The position numbers and the translations under genes were made by a program. A DNA stretch of 64,000 bases from SFWF01 sp045539925 (GTDB lineage Bacteria; Bacillota; Clostridia; Oscillospirales; Acutalibacteraceae): positions 3,363 to 67,362 of the forward strand of contig JAZQGH010000114.1 in assembly GCA_045539925.1 (NCBI GenBank), read 5' to 3'. Of this stretch, positions 17,320 to 25,764 are shown in pieces (position 1 is the stretch's first letter; each line of letters opens with the position of its first letter). The notes under the pieces are model-generated. The model was given only the letters and a program-made list of their open reading frames with translations. It searched no databases and had not been told where the DNA came from.

Positions 17320-18390
17320 ATGGAAAAGGAAAACAAAAAAACAAAAGCGACAGCAAACACTGAACCCGAGTACAAGGATCAGGATTTTGCAGAAGAGCAG
17401 GAGATTGCGTTTGATGACCTTGAGCCTGCTCCTGAAGAGTTAGGGGAGCTTTTTGAAGAGCCTCCTATTCTCGATCTTGATTTTGACGAGGAACCCAGTG
17501 ACGACGATCTTAAGCTTGAAGAGATGAACGTCGAAAGCATTGAGGACGATATCAATCTTGAAAATATGTCACTTGATGATCCTGTTAAGGTTTATCTGCG
17601 TGAGATCGGCCGTGTGCCGTTGCTGAGTTCTGATGAAGAGGTAGAGCTTGCTATCCGCATAAATGAAGGAGACGAAAAAGCAAAGCAGCGTCTTACTGAA
17701 GCTAATCTCCGTCTTGTTGTCAGCATTGCAAAAAAATATGTGGGAAGAGGTATGTATTTCCTTGATCTTATTCAAGAGGGTAATGTGGGACTTATTAAGG
17801 CTGTTGATAAGTTTGACTATACCAAAGGCTTTAAGTTCTCTACCTATGCAACATGGTGGATTCGTCAGGCTATTACCCGTGCCATAGCTGATCAGGCAAG
17901 GACTATCAGAATTCCTGTTCATATGGTTGAGACCATAAACCGTCTCAAAAAGGTTCAGAGTCAGCTTCTTCACGAAAATGGATATGAGCCGACCGAGGAA
18001 CTGATTGCCGAGAAAATGAACCTTCCTGTTGAGCGTATACGCGAAATTATGAGGGTTGCTCAGGAGCCTGTTTCTATGGAAACACCTATCGGTCCGGAAG
18101 AAGATTCGCGCCTTATGGATTTTATAAAGGACGATGATGCTCTTCCGCCCGATGAGGCCGCTCTTAAGACTATCACTAACGAGGATATTGATTCTGTTCT
18201 AAAAACTCTTACTGCAAGGGAGGAGGCAGTTATCCGTCTTCGTTTCGGTCTTTACGATGGTAGATGTCATACTCTTGAAGAGGTAGGAAGCGAGTTTAAT
18301 GTTACACGTGAGCGCATAAGGCAGATCGAAGCTAAAGCACTTAGAAAACTTCGCCATCCCGTAAGAAGTAATAAATTTAAGTATAAGTAA
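17320..18390 (+). CDS. rpoD: Primary sigma factor RpoD/SigA
   Basis: Housekeeping sigma factor of 356 residues. An acidic N-terminal stretch (1-80) replaces the long region 1.1 of proteobacteria. Region 1.2 is DPVKVYLREIGRVPLL. Region 2 has NLRLVVSIAKKY, FLDLIQEGNVGLIKAVDKFDY and KFSTYATWWIRQAI. Region 3 starts at PVHMVETI, and region 4 includes HTLEEVGSEFNVTRERIRQIEAKALRKLRHP. It follows dnaG directly. Confidence 0.97.
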   Translation: MEKENKKTKATANTEPEYKDQDFAEEQEIAFDDLEPAPEELGELFEEPPILDLDFDEEPSDDDLKLEEMNVESIEDDINLENMSLDDPVKVYLREIGRVPLLSSDEEVELAIRINEGDEKAKQRLTEANLRLVVSIAKKYVGRGMYFLDLIQEGNVGLIKAVDKFDYTKGFKFSTYATWWIRQAITRAIADQARTIRIPVHMVETINRLKKVQSQLLHENGYEPTEELIAEKMNLPVERIREIMRVAQEPVSMETPIGPEEDSRLMDFIKDDDALPPDEAALKTITNEDIDSVLKTLTAREEAVIRLRFGLYDGRCHTLEEVGSEFNVTRERIRQIEAKALRKLRHPVRSNKFKYK

Positions 18391-18403
18391 AGGTATAATT
18401 CTG

Positions 18404-18661
18404 ATGAACTACTCATATAAAACAAGTGGGACCTGTTCTGTGCAGATCAAATTTGATGTAAAGGACGGTATTTTAAGCAATGTTATATTCTCTGGTGGAT
18501 GTAACGGAAATCTTAAAGGTATATCTGCTCTGGTAGAAGGTATGCGGATTTCAGAGGTTATAACACGTCTTGAAGGCATTAAGTGCGGATTTAAACAGAC
18601 TTCCTGTCCCGATCAGCTTGCAAAGGCTTTAAAGAAATTTCAACTTGAAATGAGTGATTAA
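18404..18661 (+). CDS. TSCPD domain protein, TIGR03905 family
   Basis: An 85-residue protein with the TSCPD signature (QTSCPDQLAKAL) and GTCSVQIKFDV, resembling the C-terminal TSCPD domain of class II ribonucleotide reductases. Several cysteines suggest metal or redox chemistry, but the role of stand-alone members is not known. It starts 13 bases after rpoD and ends 1 base before the next likely start. Confidence 0.85.
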   Translation: MNYSYKTSGTCSVQIKFDVKDGILSNVIFSGGCNGNLKGISALVEGMRISEVITRLEGIKCGFKQTSCPDQLAKALKKFQLEMSD

Positions 18662-18662
18662 A

Positions 18663-19202
18663 ATGAATGACGACAGAGATATAAAAATTGCAGGAAACCG
18701 ACCCTCTGACTCAATTAAAAGAAACTACCTCAGCTCAGTTTCACCTGAAGTACTATCTGAAGCGCAGGTAGATGCTGCGAACAAGCTCGGTATCTTTGTC
18801 GCGCAAAAATTTTCCGAAGCGTCAAACGCATATTCTGATGCAACAGATGACGCAGACGAAGATATGATTGCCCAGCGAATATTGCTGCTTGCTTTTACTG
18901 TGACATCGGTTCTTGAATCCTGCGCTAGTAATGAAGCCTTTGCAGGAATAGCACAGAAAAGCTTTTTAGATACAGTTAAAAGAGAGTATAATGATATCTA
19001 TCAGTATACATCTGACACGGGTGCGTTTACCTTTTACTATCTTGCTTACAGGCGAAATATAGAGGTTGAAAGACGAATTGGACAAACCTTTGCTATGCTT
19101 TGCGGACACGATGGAGATCCCATCTATCAGGAGCTTGGCGAAGTTCTCTTTTGTTGGTTTTCCTCTGTTATTAAAGACGCTGTGGAAGAGTTTTCTCTTT
19201 AA
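18663..19202 (+). CDS. Uncharacterised protein, possibly helical
   Basis: No family recognised. The 179-residue acidic protein looks mostly helical, with no signal peptide or membrane segment. The distinctive parts are SPEVLSEAQVDAANKLGIFVAQKF and the end EVLFCWFSSVIKDAVEEF. ATG 18663 is taken; a GTG 9 bases earlier is the alternative. Neither has a strong ribosome site, and translation is probably coupled to the TSCPD gene. It lies between the rpoD group and a spore-type amidase. Confidence 0.65.
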   Translation: MNDDRDIKIAGNRPSDSIKRNYLSSVSPEVLSEAQVDAANKLGIFVAQKFSEASNAYSDATDDADEDMIAQRILLLAFTVTSVLESCASNEAFAGIAQKSFLDTVKREYNDIYQYTSDTGAFTFYYLAYRRNIEVERRIGQTFAMLCGHDGDPIYQELGEVLFCWFSSVIKDAVEEFSL

Positions 19203-19215
19203 TACTGTTATCATT

Positions 19216-19257
19216 TCACCCCTTACAGACATAAACTGACTGTAGGGGGTGATTTTT
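19216..19257 (+). terminator. Terminator-like hairpin overlapping the amidase start
   Basis: Arms TCACCCCTTACAG (19216-19228) and CTGTAGGGGGTGA (19240-19252) pair over 13 bp with one G-U, and TTTTT follows at 19253-19257. The right arm contains both the G-rich ribosome site and the candidate GTG start of the amidase gene. The element could terminate, occlude translation, or both. Confidence 0.65.
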
Positions 19258-19995
19258 ATACCTACAGTATATCTTAGTCCTTCGACTCAGGAATTCAATC
19301 CTTATTCAGGCGGCGGAAATGAAGAAGAGTATATGAATCTGGTGGCAGACGCTATGATTCCGTATCTTAACGCATCGGGAATTAACTATGTAAGAAACAC
19401 ACCCGATATGACGGCATCATCGTCTATTGCCGCTTCTAACAGAGGAAATTATGATTTTCATTTAGCACTGCATTCAAATGCATCGGGATCAGGCAACGGT
19501 AATGTAAGAGGTGCAGAGTTTTATTATTACCCTGGAAGCTCCAGAGGAATGCGCGCAGCAGAGATATTTGCTAACAATTTTAAATCAATTTATCCTTTAC
19601 CCGACAGAGTGCGAACGGTTGCTACAACCACTCTCGGTGAGGTAAGGAGGACAAGGGCGCCATCTGTTCTTGCAGAGGTTGCGTATCACGATAACGCAGA
19701 GGATGCTCAGTGGATCAGAGATAATATAGATACTATGGCTGCTAATCTGACACTTTCTTTAGCAGACTATTTTGGTATCCCTTTTAATACTCCATCCGCA
19801 GGCAGCAGGACTGTGACTGTGCGTACACCGTTAGGCGGAAATCTGAATATCAGGCAGCAACCGTCTATAAGCAGTCAGATTATTGGTTCGGTTCCTAACG
19901 GTAGTCAGCTTATTTCGTACTACAGCACAGGAAATTGGTCACTAATTCAGTACGGAAACATTACAGGATATGTAAATAATAACTATATTGCATAA
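19249..19995 (+). CDS. N-acetylmuramoyl-L-alanine amidase with SH3 domain
   Basis: Peptidoglycan amidase: Amidase_3 domain (about 2-175) followed by a bacterial SH3 domain (about 185-248, VTVRTPLGGNLNIRQQP). H75 in ALHSNAS and E143 in LAEVAYHDN fit the zinc/catalytic positions of the family. The usual first zinc His (in DPGHGG) is replaced by SPSTQ, so this is a divergent clade. There is no signal peptide. A TAG at 19243 closes the frame upstream, so translation must begin at GTG 19249 or at a rarer codon (ATT 19252, ATA 19258). The latter would be spaced properly from AGGGGG. Confidence 0.8.
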   Translation: MIFIPTVYLSPSTQEFNPYSGGGNEEEYMNLVADAMIPYLNASGINYVRNTPDMTASSSIAASNRGNYDFHLALHSNASGSGNGNVRGAEFYYYPGSSRGMRAAEIFANNFKSIYPLPDRVRTVATTTLGEVRRTRAPSVLAEVAYHDNAEDAQWIRDNIDTMAANLTLSLADYFGIPFNTPSAGSRTVTVRTPLGGNLNIRQQPSISSQIIGSVPNGSQLISYYSTGNWSLIQYGNITGYVNNNYIA

Positions 19996-20020
19996 AATCA
20001 GGGCAAAACCCTGATTTTTC
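19995..20020 (+). terminator. Intrinsic terminator after the amidase
   Basis: AAATCAGGG (19995-20003), loop CAAAA, CCCTGATTT (20009-20017), then a T tract. Confidence 0.85.
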
Positions 20021-20049
20021 TTGTTTTTTTACGAAGTTTTGTGTATAAT
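20021..20049 (+). promoter_or_regulatory. SigA-type promoter of the M50 protease-scpAB operon
   Basis: TTGTTT (20021-20026), a 17-base spacer, TATAAT (20044-20049), 43 bases upstream of the TTG start. Confidence 0.65.
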
Positions 20050-20092
20050 GGTGTAAAAGGGATAATCTGTATCAATTTAAGGAGTTGTTAAA

Positions 20093-20785
20093 TTGCTTTT
20101 AGATATTTTGCGCGGAAACAGTGTAGATATAGTCGGCGCTGTTGTTTATATTATCTCTGCACTTACTGTTATTTTTCTTACTATGCCTGTTCACGAGTTT
20201 GCTCACGCATTTGCGGCGCATAAACTCGGTGATCATTCGCAGAAATATGCAGGAAGATTAACTCTCAGCCCATTTGCTCATATTGATTGGATGGGCGCAC
20301 TTTGTATTCTTCTTGTGGGCTTTGGATGGGCAAAGCCTGTTCAGGTAAACTCGTATAATTTTAAAAAGCCAAAACGTGATATGGCATTAACGGCCTTAGC
20401 TGGTCCGCTTGCAAATTTGTGCGTAGCATTTGTATCTTTGTTTCTTTATAATCTCATCTGGTTTGTCTATTATATTACTTACACCACCGGTTTTGACTTT
20501 TTTGTTTATGTTGCTCTGTTTTTCAGTTATATAGCTCAAATAAATATTTCACTTGCTGTTTTCAATCTCATTCCTGTTCCGCCTCTTGACGGCTCTAAGC
20601 TTTTAGCTGCTATACTTCCGGACAGGCTTTATTACAAAATGATGCAGTATGAACGTTATATATATTTTATAGTGCTTTTGCTTGTTTTTTCAGGCATTCT
20701 AAGCACCCCGATATCTTACGCATCCGGATACATTTTCAGCGCATTCAGCACAATTACCTCACTGCCTTTTGAATTATTTATCTGA
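20093..20785 (+). CDS. M50 site-2 protease family membrane protein
   Basis: A 230-residue intramembrane metalloprotease. The HEFAH zinc motif (H34, E35, H38) lies in the first membrane segment, and the third ligand D166 is in PVPPLDGSK. About five to six hydrophobic segments follow the family layout (N-terminal HExxH, GPLAN at 104-108). The start is TTG 20093 after AAGGAG. It resembles the stand-alone YwhC-like group that precedes scpA in many firmicutes more than SpoIVFB, and it has no CBS domain. Its substrate is unknown. Confidence 0.88.
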   Translation: MLLDILRGNSVDIVGAVVYIISALTVIFLTMPVHEFAHAFAAHKLGDHSQKYAGRLTLSPFAHIDWMGALCILLVGFGWAKPVQVNSYNFKKPKRDMALTALAGPLANLCVAFVSLFLYNLIWFVYYITYTTGFDFFVYVALFFSYIAQINISLAVFNLIPVPPLDGSKLLAAILPDRLYYKMMQYERYIYFIVLLLVFSGILSTPISYASGYIFSAFSTITSLPFELFI

Positions 20786-20796
20786 TTTGGTGAATT

Positions 20797-21519
20797 ATGG
20801 AAAATATCATTCTATACAAAACTGAAGAGTTTGAAGGCCCGTTAGACCTTCTGCTTCAGCTTATTGCAAGGAATAAACTGAACATTTATGATATTAAAAT
20901 TTCGGTGCTTGTTGAGCAGTATCTTGAGCAGATAAAGCTTATGAAAGACAACGAAATTGATATTGCCAGTGAGTTTCTTGAAATGGCTTCAAGACTGCTC
21001 TACATCAAAACAGTGAGCCTTCTTCCTAAGCACGAAGAGGTCGAACAGCTTAAAAAGGAACTTACTGGTGAGCTGCTTGAATATCAGGTCTGCAAACAGG
21101 TTGCTATGACCCTCTCAACTATGACAGGCGGATTTGACACTTTTGTTCGCGGACCCGAGCCCTTTGAAGCAGATAAGACATATGTTTTAGTACACGATAG
21201 CGTTGATGTTTACAACGCTTATGTAACAGCTATGGGTAGAATGGACAGAAGGATCGCCGTTCCCACAAAAGCATTTACAAAAATAGTAGCAAAAAAGATA
21301 TATTCTGTCTCCTCAAAGATAATTTTTGTTATGCGCAATCTGTGGGGAAAAGGCAGGAAGAAGCTTACAAATCTATATACATCTGCCAAAGACCGTTCTG
21401 AACTTGTTGCAACGTTTCTGGCAATACTTGAGCTTACAAAGGCTAACAGGGTACGAATATCGGGTGAAAATGAACACGCAGATATTGAACTCATTAAGGA
21501 GAAAAAACGCAATGGATAA
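20797..21519 (+). CDS. scpA: Segregation and condensation protein A
   Basis: Kleisin subunit of the SMC-ScpAB condensin. The 240-residue protein starts with FEGPLDLLLQLIARNKLNIYDI and has EFLEMASRLLYIKTVSLLP, both family signatures. The winged-helix C terminus (ELVATFLAILELTKANRVRI) binds the SMC head. scpB overlaps its last 8 bases. Confidence 0.95.
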   Translation: MENIILYKTEEFEGPLDLLLQLIARNKLNIYDIKISVLVEQYLEQIKLMKDNEIDIASEFLEMASRLLYIKTVSLLPKHEEVEQLKKELTGELLEYQVCKQVAMTLSTMTGGFDTFVRGPEPFEADKTYVLVHDSVDVYNAYVTAMGRMDRRIAVPTKAFTKIVAKKIYSVSSKIIFVMRNLWGKGRKKLTNLYTSAKDRSELVATFLAILELTKANRVRISGENEHADIELIKEKKRNG

Positions 21520-22072
21520 TAAGATTATTAAAGCCGCCGAGGCAGTTATTTTCTCGTCGGGAGAGCCGATTTCGGTAAAGCGTCTTGCCGAGGTATTTGA
21601 GCTTACTCCCAAGAAAACTGATGAGCTTATTGAAAAGTTGCGTCAGCACATTGATGAATGCGATTTAGGCTTTACACTGCTTCGTCTTGATGACTCGCTT
21701 CAGTTTGCAACAAAGCAGGAATATTCAGCTTATGTCAAAACTGCTTTTGATATTAAAAGAAAAACTCCTCTTTCGCCCGCAGCTCTTGAAGTGTTGGCTG
21801 TAATTGCTTATAATCAGCCCGTTACGAAAGCATTCATAGAGCAGGTCAGAGGTGTGGACTGTTCGGGAGTAGTCTCTACGCTTATTGAAAAGGACCTTAT
21901 AGAAGAAAGAGGCAGACTTGAACTTCCTGGAAGACCCCTGCTTTACGGCACAACTAAAAATTTTCTTAGATGCTTTTCTTTATCCTCTCTTGACGAGCTT
22001 CCGCCGCTACCTGCAGGTGAGCAGAACAGTAACGATGTTGCAGAGCAACTTGAGGTTCGTCCCGACATTTAA
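21512..22072 (+). CDS. scpB: Segregation and condensation protein B
   Basis: The 186-residue protein has two winged helices. Signatures are AAEAVIFSSGEPISVKRLAEVF, LSPAALEVLAVIAYNQPVTKAFIEQVRGV and GRPLLYGTTKNFLRCF. It dimerises and binds ScpA. ATG 21512 lies within the end of scpA, 10 bases after AAGGAG, and matches the family N terminus. A longer in-frame extension upstream inside scpA is rejected. Confidence 0.95.
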   Translation: MDNKIIKAAEAVIFSSGEPISVKRLAEVFELTPKKTDELIEKLRQHIDECDLGFTLLRLDDSLQFATKQEYSAYVKTAFDIKRKTPLSPAALEVLAVIAYNQPVTKAFIEQVRGVDCSGVVSTLIEKDLIEERGRLELPGRPLLYGTTKNFLRCFSLSSLDELPPLPAGEQNSNDVAEQLEVRPDI

Positions 22073-22125
22073 ACGGTAGGTATATTTCAAGCGTTTATAC
22101 AGAAAATATCGGAGGTGGTGTTATA

Positions 22126-22755
22126 GTGGGATGGATCATTGCATCGGCTTTCTTGCTGCTGATTTTGGCACTTTTGATCTCACCGCTGAGAATTTATCTT
22201 AATATTGATAAATCTGTTTGTGTTAAAATATCCTATTTGTGCTTTAACATTTTCACCTTTGACTCCGATAAAGATAACAATTCGCAAGCAAAATCGAAAG
22301 CTTCGGTTGTCGGGAATACTGAGAAAAAGCAAGACAATAAAATTATCTCGTTGCTTAAAGACTACTCAAAAGCTAAGGATAAAAAGGAACTCTTGCTTGA
22401 ACTTTTTGAATTTGTAAAGCTTATTTGTTTTAGGCTTAAAAAAACAGTTGGCAGAATTTATTTTAAAAAGATTAAATTTGATCTTACTGTTGCAACTACT
22501 GATGCAGCGGATACGGCCATACTCTACGGTAGAGTTTGTTCTGTTTTAGGACCTATTGTATGCATTTTGGAGAATGCGAAGAACTTTGACATACAAAGCG
22601 TAAAAGTACAAACTGATTTTACTAAAGAAGAGACAAGCTTTGTTTTTAGTACAGACATCAGTATAAAAATCATACACATTTTGGCTTTCGTGCTATCGTC
22701 AGCTTTAGGAATAATCAAAAATAAGGTAGGAGATTTAAAAAATGGCAGGAAATAA
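22126..22755 (+). CDS. DUF2953 domain membrane protein
   Basis: A 209-residue protein with an N-terminal membrane segment (about 2-20) and a charged lysine-rich middle. The C-terminal DUF2953 part (about 100-180) contains RVCSVLGPIVCILE. Function is unknown, but the family regularly precedes ytfJ in spore-formers, as here, where it overlaps ytfJ by 14 bases. GGAGG sits upstream of GTG 22126. Confidence 0.75.
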   Translation: MGWIIASAFLLLILALLISPLRIYLNIDKSVCVKISYLCFNIFTFDSDKDNNSQAKSKASVVGNTEKKQDNKIISLLKDYSKAKDKKELLLELFEFVKLICFRLKKTVGRIYFKKIKFDLTVATTDAADTAILYGRVCSVLGPIVCILENAKNFDIQSVKVQTDFTKEETSFVFSTDISIKIIHILAFVLSSALGIIKNKVGDLKNGRK

Positions 22756-23131
22756 CAGTATTGAATCTATAATGAACGTTACACTTGACAATTTAAAGGC
22801 AATGGTCGATGCAGATACAATAATCGGCTCCCCGATAACAGTAGGAGAGGTAACCCTTATCCCTGTTTCGAAGGTTTCTTTCGGTCTTGCTACAGGAGGT
22901 TCGGATCTTCCCGCTAAAACGTCATCTCCGCTTTTTGGTGGCGGCGGTGGAGCGGGTGTTACAGTAACTCCCATTGCATTTATTTCTGTTTGTGGGACTA
23001 ATGTCAAAATGCTTCAGGTAAATGCCACACTTTCTTCTGTGGATAAGCTGATAGACCAAGCTCCTGAACTTATCACAAAGGTTAAAGAATTTTATGAGAA
23101 AAAAACAGTAATTGAAGAGCAGGATGCTTAA
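22742..23131 (+). CDS. ytfJ: GerW/YtfJ family spore protein
   Basis: The 129-residue protein is typical of YtfJ/GerW: ESIMNVTLDNLKAMVDADTIIGSPI, then a glycine-rich FGGGGGAGVTVTPIAF. In Bacillus the protein is made in the forespore and affects germination through SleB. Its stop shares a base with the start of the pseudouridine synthase gene. No separate forespore promoter was identified, so it may be read with scpAB or from a promoter inside the DUF2953 gene. Confidence 0.9.
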   Translation: MAGNNSIESIMNVTLDNLKAMVDADTIIGSPITVGEVTLIPVSKVSFGLATGGSDLPAKTSSPLFGGGGGAGVTVTPIAFISVCGTNVKMLQVNATLSSVDKLIDQAPELITKVKEFYEKKTVIEEQDA

Positions 23132-23874
23132 TGAAGGATAATAAAATACGCTTACAAAAATTTTTAGCTGAAAACGGTGTAGCTTCCAGACGTAAATCTG
23201 AGGAGCTCATTGCTTTAGGTAAGGTTAAGGTTAACGGTAGAGTTGCTTCTGTCGGTGATAAAGTTGATCCTATCAGGGATAAGGTAACCGTTAAGGGAAA
23301 GACTGTTGTTGCAACCAAGGAAAAGGTTTACATAATGCTTCATAAGCCTCGTGGTTTTGTTACAACTATGAGTGATGAGAGAGACCGAAAATGTGTTGCA
23401 GAACTTGTTAAGGATGTACCGGTAAAGGTGTTTCCCGTTGGCAGACTCGACAGAAATTCTGAAGGTCTTATTTTTATGACCAATGATGGTGAACTGGCAA
23501 ACAAGCTTACACATCCTTCTTCCCACGTTAACAAAACCTACCGTGTAACGGTTGCGGGAAAGGTTGATGAAGAACAAATCATAAAAATGGCTACAGGTAT
23601 TGATATTGACGGTGACGGACGACCGACACTTCCTTGTGATGTTTTTGTAATTGATAGAAAAGAAGACAGAACAGTGCTTAATTTTATCATTCACGAAGGT
23701 AGAAACAGACAAATTAGAAAAATGTGTGAAAAAGTCGGTCTTGAGGTGCTAAGGCTCAAGCGTACAGAAATCGCAGGAATTAAACTTGGGATGCTCGGTC
23801 AAGGCAAATGGCGTGAGCTTAATGAAAAGGAGCTTAAGCGACTTAGCAATATATCTCAAACAAAAATAAATTAA
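23131..23874 (+). CDS. rluB: RsuA/RluB-family pseudouridine synthase
   Basis: Isomerises a uridine in rRNA. The 247-residue protein has an N-terminal S4 RNA-binding domain (about 5-50, RLQKFLAENGVASRRKSE), the catalytic D107 in GRLDRNSEGL, and the C-terminal EGRNRQIRKM motif. It most resembles RluB (23S rRNA), though RsuA-like specificity cannot be excluded. It overlaps ytfJ by one base (TAATG). Confidence 0.88.
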   Translation: MKDNKIRLQKFLAENGVASRRKSEELIALGKVKVNGRVASVGDKVDPIRDKVTVKGKTVVATKEKVYIMLHKPRGFVTTMSDERDRKCVAELVKDVPVKVFPVGRLDRNSEGLIFMTNDGELANKLTHPSSHVNKTYRVTVAGKVDEEQIIKMATGIDIDGDGRPTLPCDVFVIDRKEDRTVLNFIIHEGRNRQIRKMCEKVGLEVLRLKRTEIAGIKLGMLGQGKWRELNEKELKRLSNISQTKIN

Positions 23875-23895
23875 ATACAAAATCTTAAAAAACAC

Positions 23896-23924
23896 TTGTT
23901 TATTTTGCTTTATAGTGCTATAAT
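23896..23924 (+). promoter_or_regulatory. SigA-type promoter of the carboxyltransferase operon
   Basis: TTGTTT (23896-23901), a 17-base spacer, TATAAT (23919-23924), 46 bases upstream of the ATG. Confidence 0.7.
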
Positions 23925-23970
23925 ACTAAACTGGTGATATTTGAAGTTTTTCATACAACGGAGGGCTTTT

Positions 23971-25350
23971 ATGAGCATTACAGACAGTAAAACACGCTTT
24001 GAATCTGAAGTAAATGCACTTAGTGATTCTAAAGCAAGACAGCGTTTAGCAATGCTGTTCGACAACGGTTCTTACACCGAAATAGACCGTTTCTTAAAAA
24101 ATAATGATTCGGAATGTGAGGTAGTTGCAGCATACGGCGAGATAAACGGTGCTGTAGTTTATGCCTTTGCACAGAGCATCGATGTAAATAAGGGTGCAAT
24201 GGGTAAGGTACAAGCCTCCAAGATTTCTCATATTTATGAGCTTGCAACCAAAACAGGCGCACCTGTTGTCGCTATTTTCGATTCCGACGGTGCTCACATC
24301 GATGAAGGAGTTGAAGCTCTTGAGGCTTACGGTTCCCTTATTAAGTCGGCAGGTAATATTTCGGGAGTTGTTCCCCAGATAGCTGTAGTTGCAGGTCCCT
24401 GCATCGGAAGTGCTGCAGTTCTTGCTTCTCTTGCTGACATAGTTGTAATGACCGAAGATGCTGAGCTTTATATAACAGCGCCTGCTTTTGCTGATTCCAA
24501 GAATAATGAACTTGGCTCTGCAAAGCTTGCAGCAAAGAACGGCACAGCCTCACTTACTGCTTCAACCGATAAAGAGGCTATCGACAAGGTTTGTGAACTG
24601 ATTACATATTTACCTTCTAACAATCTTTCCGAGCCTATGCTGGCAGAATATGTTGCTGCAAACGGTTCGGATACTGTTACATCGGTTGTTGATGCAGACA
24701 GTTTCTTCGAACTTTCTGCCGATTTTGGAAAATGCATTAAAACGGGCTTTGCACGTGTAGGAGGCGCATCTGTAGGCGTTGTTGCTACCGTACCCGAAGA
24801 GAATGACGGTTATTTCTGCGCTTGCGGAGCTAAAAAAGCTGCAAAGTTTGTAAGACTTTGCGATGCATTCTCAATCCCTGTTATTACTTTTGTTGATTCT
24901 CTTGGCATTCTTGCTAAGGAAGAATGTGAACTTGCAGGTGGCGTTAAGGCAATCTCTATGCTTACCGCTGCATATAGTGAAGCAACAACTCCTAAGGTTG
25001 CTATCGTTACAGGAAATGCAATCGGAGGTGCTTATATTGCCTTTGTATCTTCTGCTGCAGACCCTGATTTTGTTTTCGCTTGGCCTCAGTCTGTAATTGG
25101 AACTCTGGAGCCTATGACCGCAGTTCAGCTCCTCTATAAAGAGCGTCTTACTGCTGGTGAAGACCGCGCAACCCTTGAAGCAGAGTACGCTGCTGTCAAG
25201 TGTTCTCCTTTCAGCGCTGCAGCATCAGGTCTTGTGACCGATGTTATAGAGCCTCAAGACACCGCTTCTAAGGTGGTTTCTTCTCTTGATGTTCTTTCGT
25301 CTAAGAGAGTTACCACTCTCGGTAAAAAACATACTAACATTCCGCTTTAA
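23971..25350 (+). CDS. Carboxyltransferase subunit, acyl-CoA type (12S-like)
   Basis: A 459-residue protein with two crotonase-fold carboxyltransferase halves. The N-terminal half has VVAGPCIGSAAVLASLADIVVM. The C-terminal half has VITFVDSLG, VAIVTGNAIGGAYIAF and DFVFAWPQSVIGTLEPMTAVQLLY. Such proteins move carboxyl groups between biotin and an acyl-CoA. It is shorter than the about 510-residue methylmalonyl-CoA carboxyltransferases and is divergent in the first half. ATG 23971 follows GGAGGG. A biotin carrier and a DRE-TIM carboxyltransferase follow, the same set of parts as propionibacterial transcarboxylase. The acyl-CoA used is not determinable from sequence. Confidence 0.85.
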   Translation: MSITDSKTRFESEVNALSDSKARQRLAMLFDNGSYTEIDRFLKNNDSECEVVAAYGEINGAVVYAFAQSIDVNKGAMGKVQASKISHIYELATKTGAPVVAIFDSDGAHIDEGVEALEAYGSLIKSAGNISGVVPQIAVVAGPCIGSAAVLASLADIVVMTEDAELYITAPAFADSKNNELGSAKLAAKNGTASLTASTDKEAIDKVCELITYLPSNNLSEPMLAEYVAANGSDTVTSVVDADSFFELSADFGKCIKTGFARVGGASVGVVATVPEENDGYFCACGAKKAAKFVRLCDAFSIPVITFVDSLGILAKEECELAGGVKAISMLTAAYSEATTPKVAIVTGNAIGGAYIAFVSSAADPDFVFAWPQSVIGTLEPMTAVQLLYKERLTAGEDRATLEAEYAAVKCSPFSAAASGLVTDVIEPQDTASKVVSSLDVLSSKRVTTLGKKHTNIPL

Positions 25351-25378
25351 GCGACCATTATATCGGAGGTAATGAATT

Positions 25379-25738
25379 ATGAAACAATTAAAAATAACTG
25401 TTAACGGAACTGCTTATGATGTATGCGTAGAAGAAGTAGGAGAGGTTGCTTCTGCACCTGTTGCAGCAGCTGCTGCAACTACCACTGCCGCTCCTGTAGC
25501 TACTGCTCCTGCTGTTAATGTTGCGGGTGAGAACATAACTGCTCCCATGCCGGGTACTGTTCTCTCTGTAAATGTATCAGCTGGACAGTCGGTTAAAAAG
25601 GGCGATGTTCTCTGTGTGCTTGAAGCCATGAAGATGGAAAACGAGATATATGCTCCCCGTGACGGTGAGGTTGCGGCTGTTTCTGTCTCTAAAGGTGAGT
25701 CTGTTGAGTCCGGCAAGGTTCTTGTTGTTCTTAAATAA
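25379..25738 (+). CDS. Biotin carboxyl carrier protein
   Basis: A 119-residue carrier. Residues 1-20 form a short N-terminal strand region, and an Ala/Pro/Thr-rich flexible linker spans about 24-48. The biotinyl domain holds the biotinylated lysine K85 in EAMKMEN. The architecture matches the 1.3S subunit of transcarboxylase and the gamma subunits of sodium-pump decarboxylases. It lies between the two carboxyltransferase genes, with GGAGG upstream of the ATG. Confidence 0.93.
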   Translation: MKQLKITVNGTAYDVCVEEVGEVASAPVAAAAATTTAAPVATAPAVNVAGENITAPMPGTVLSVNVSAGQSVKKGDVLCVLEAMKMENEIYAPRDGEVAAVSVSKGESVESGKVLVVLK

Positions 25739-25764
25739 TCTTTCAGAAAGAGGTACTTTGCATT

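Noticed and set aside
20093..20785. M50 protease called as SpoIVFB
   Set aside because: No CBS domain, and it precedes scpA as the YwhC-like group does; bofA and spoIVB are far away.
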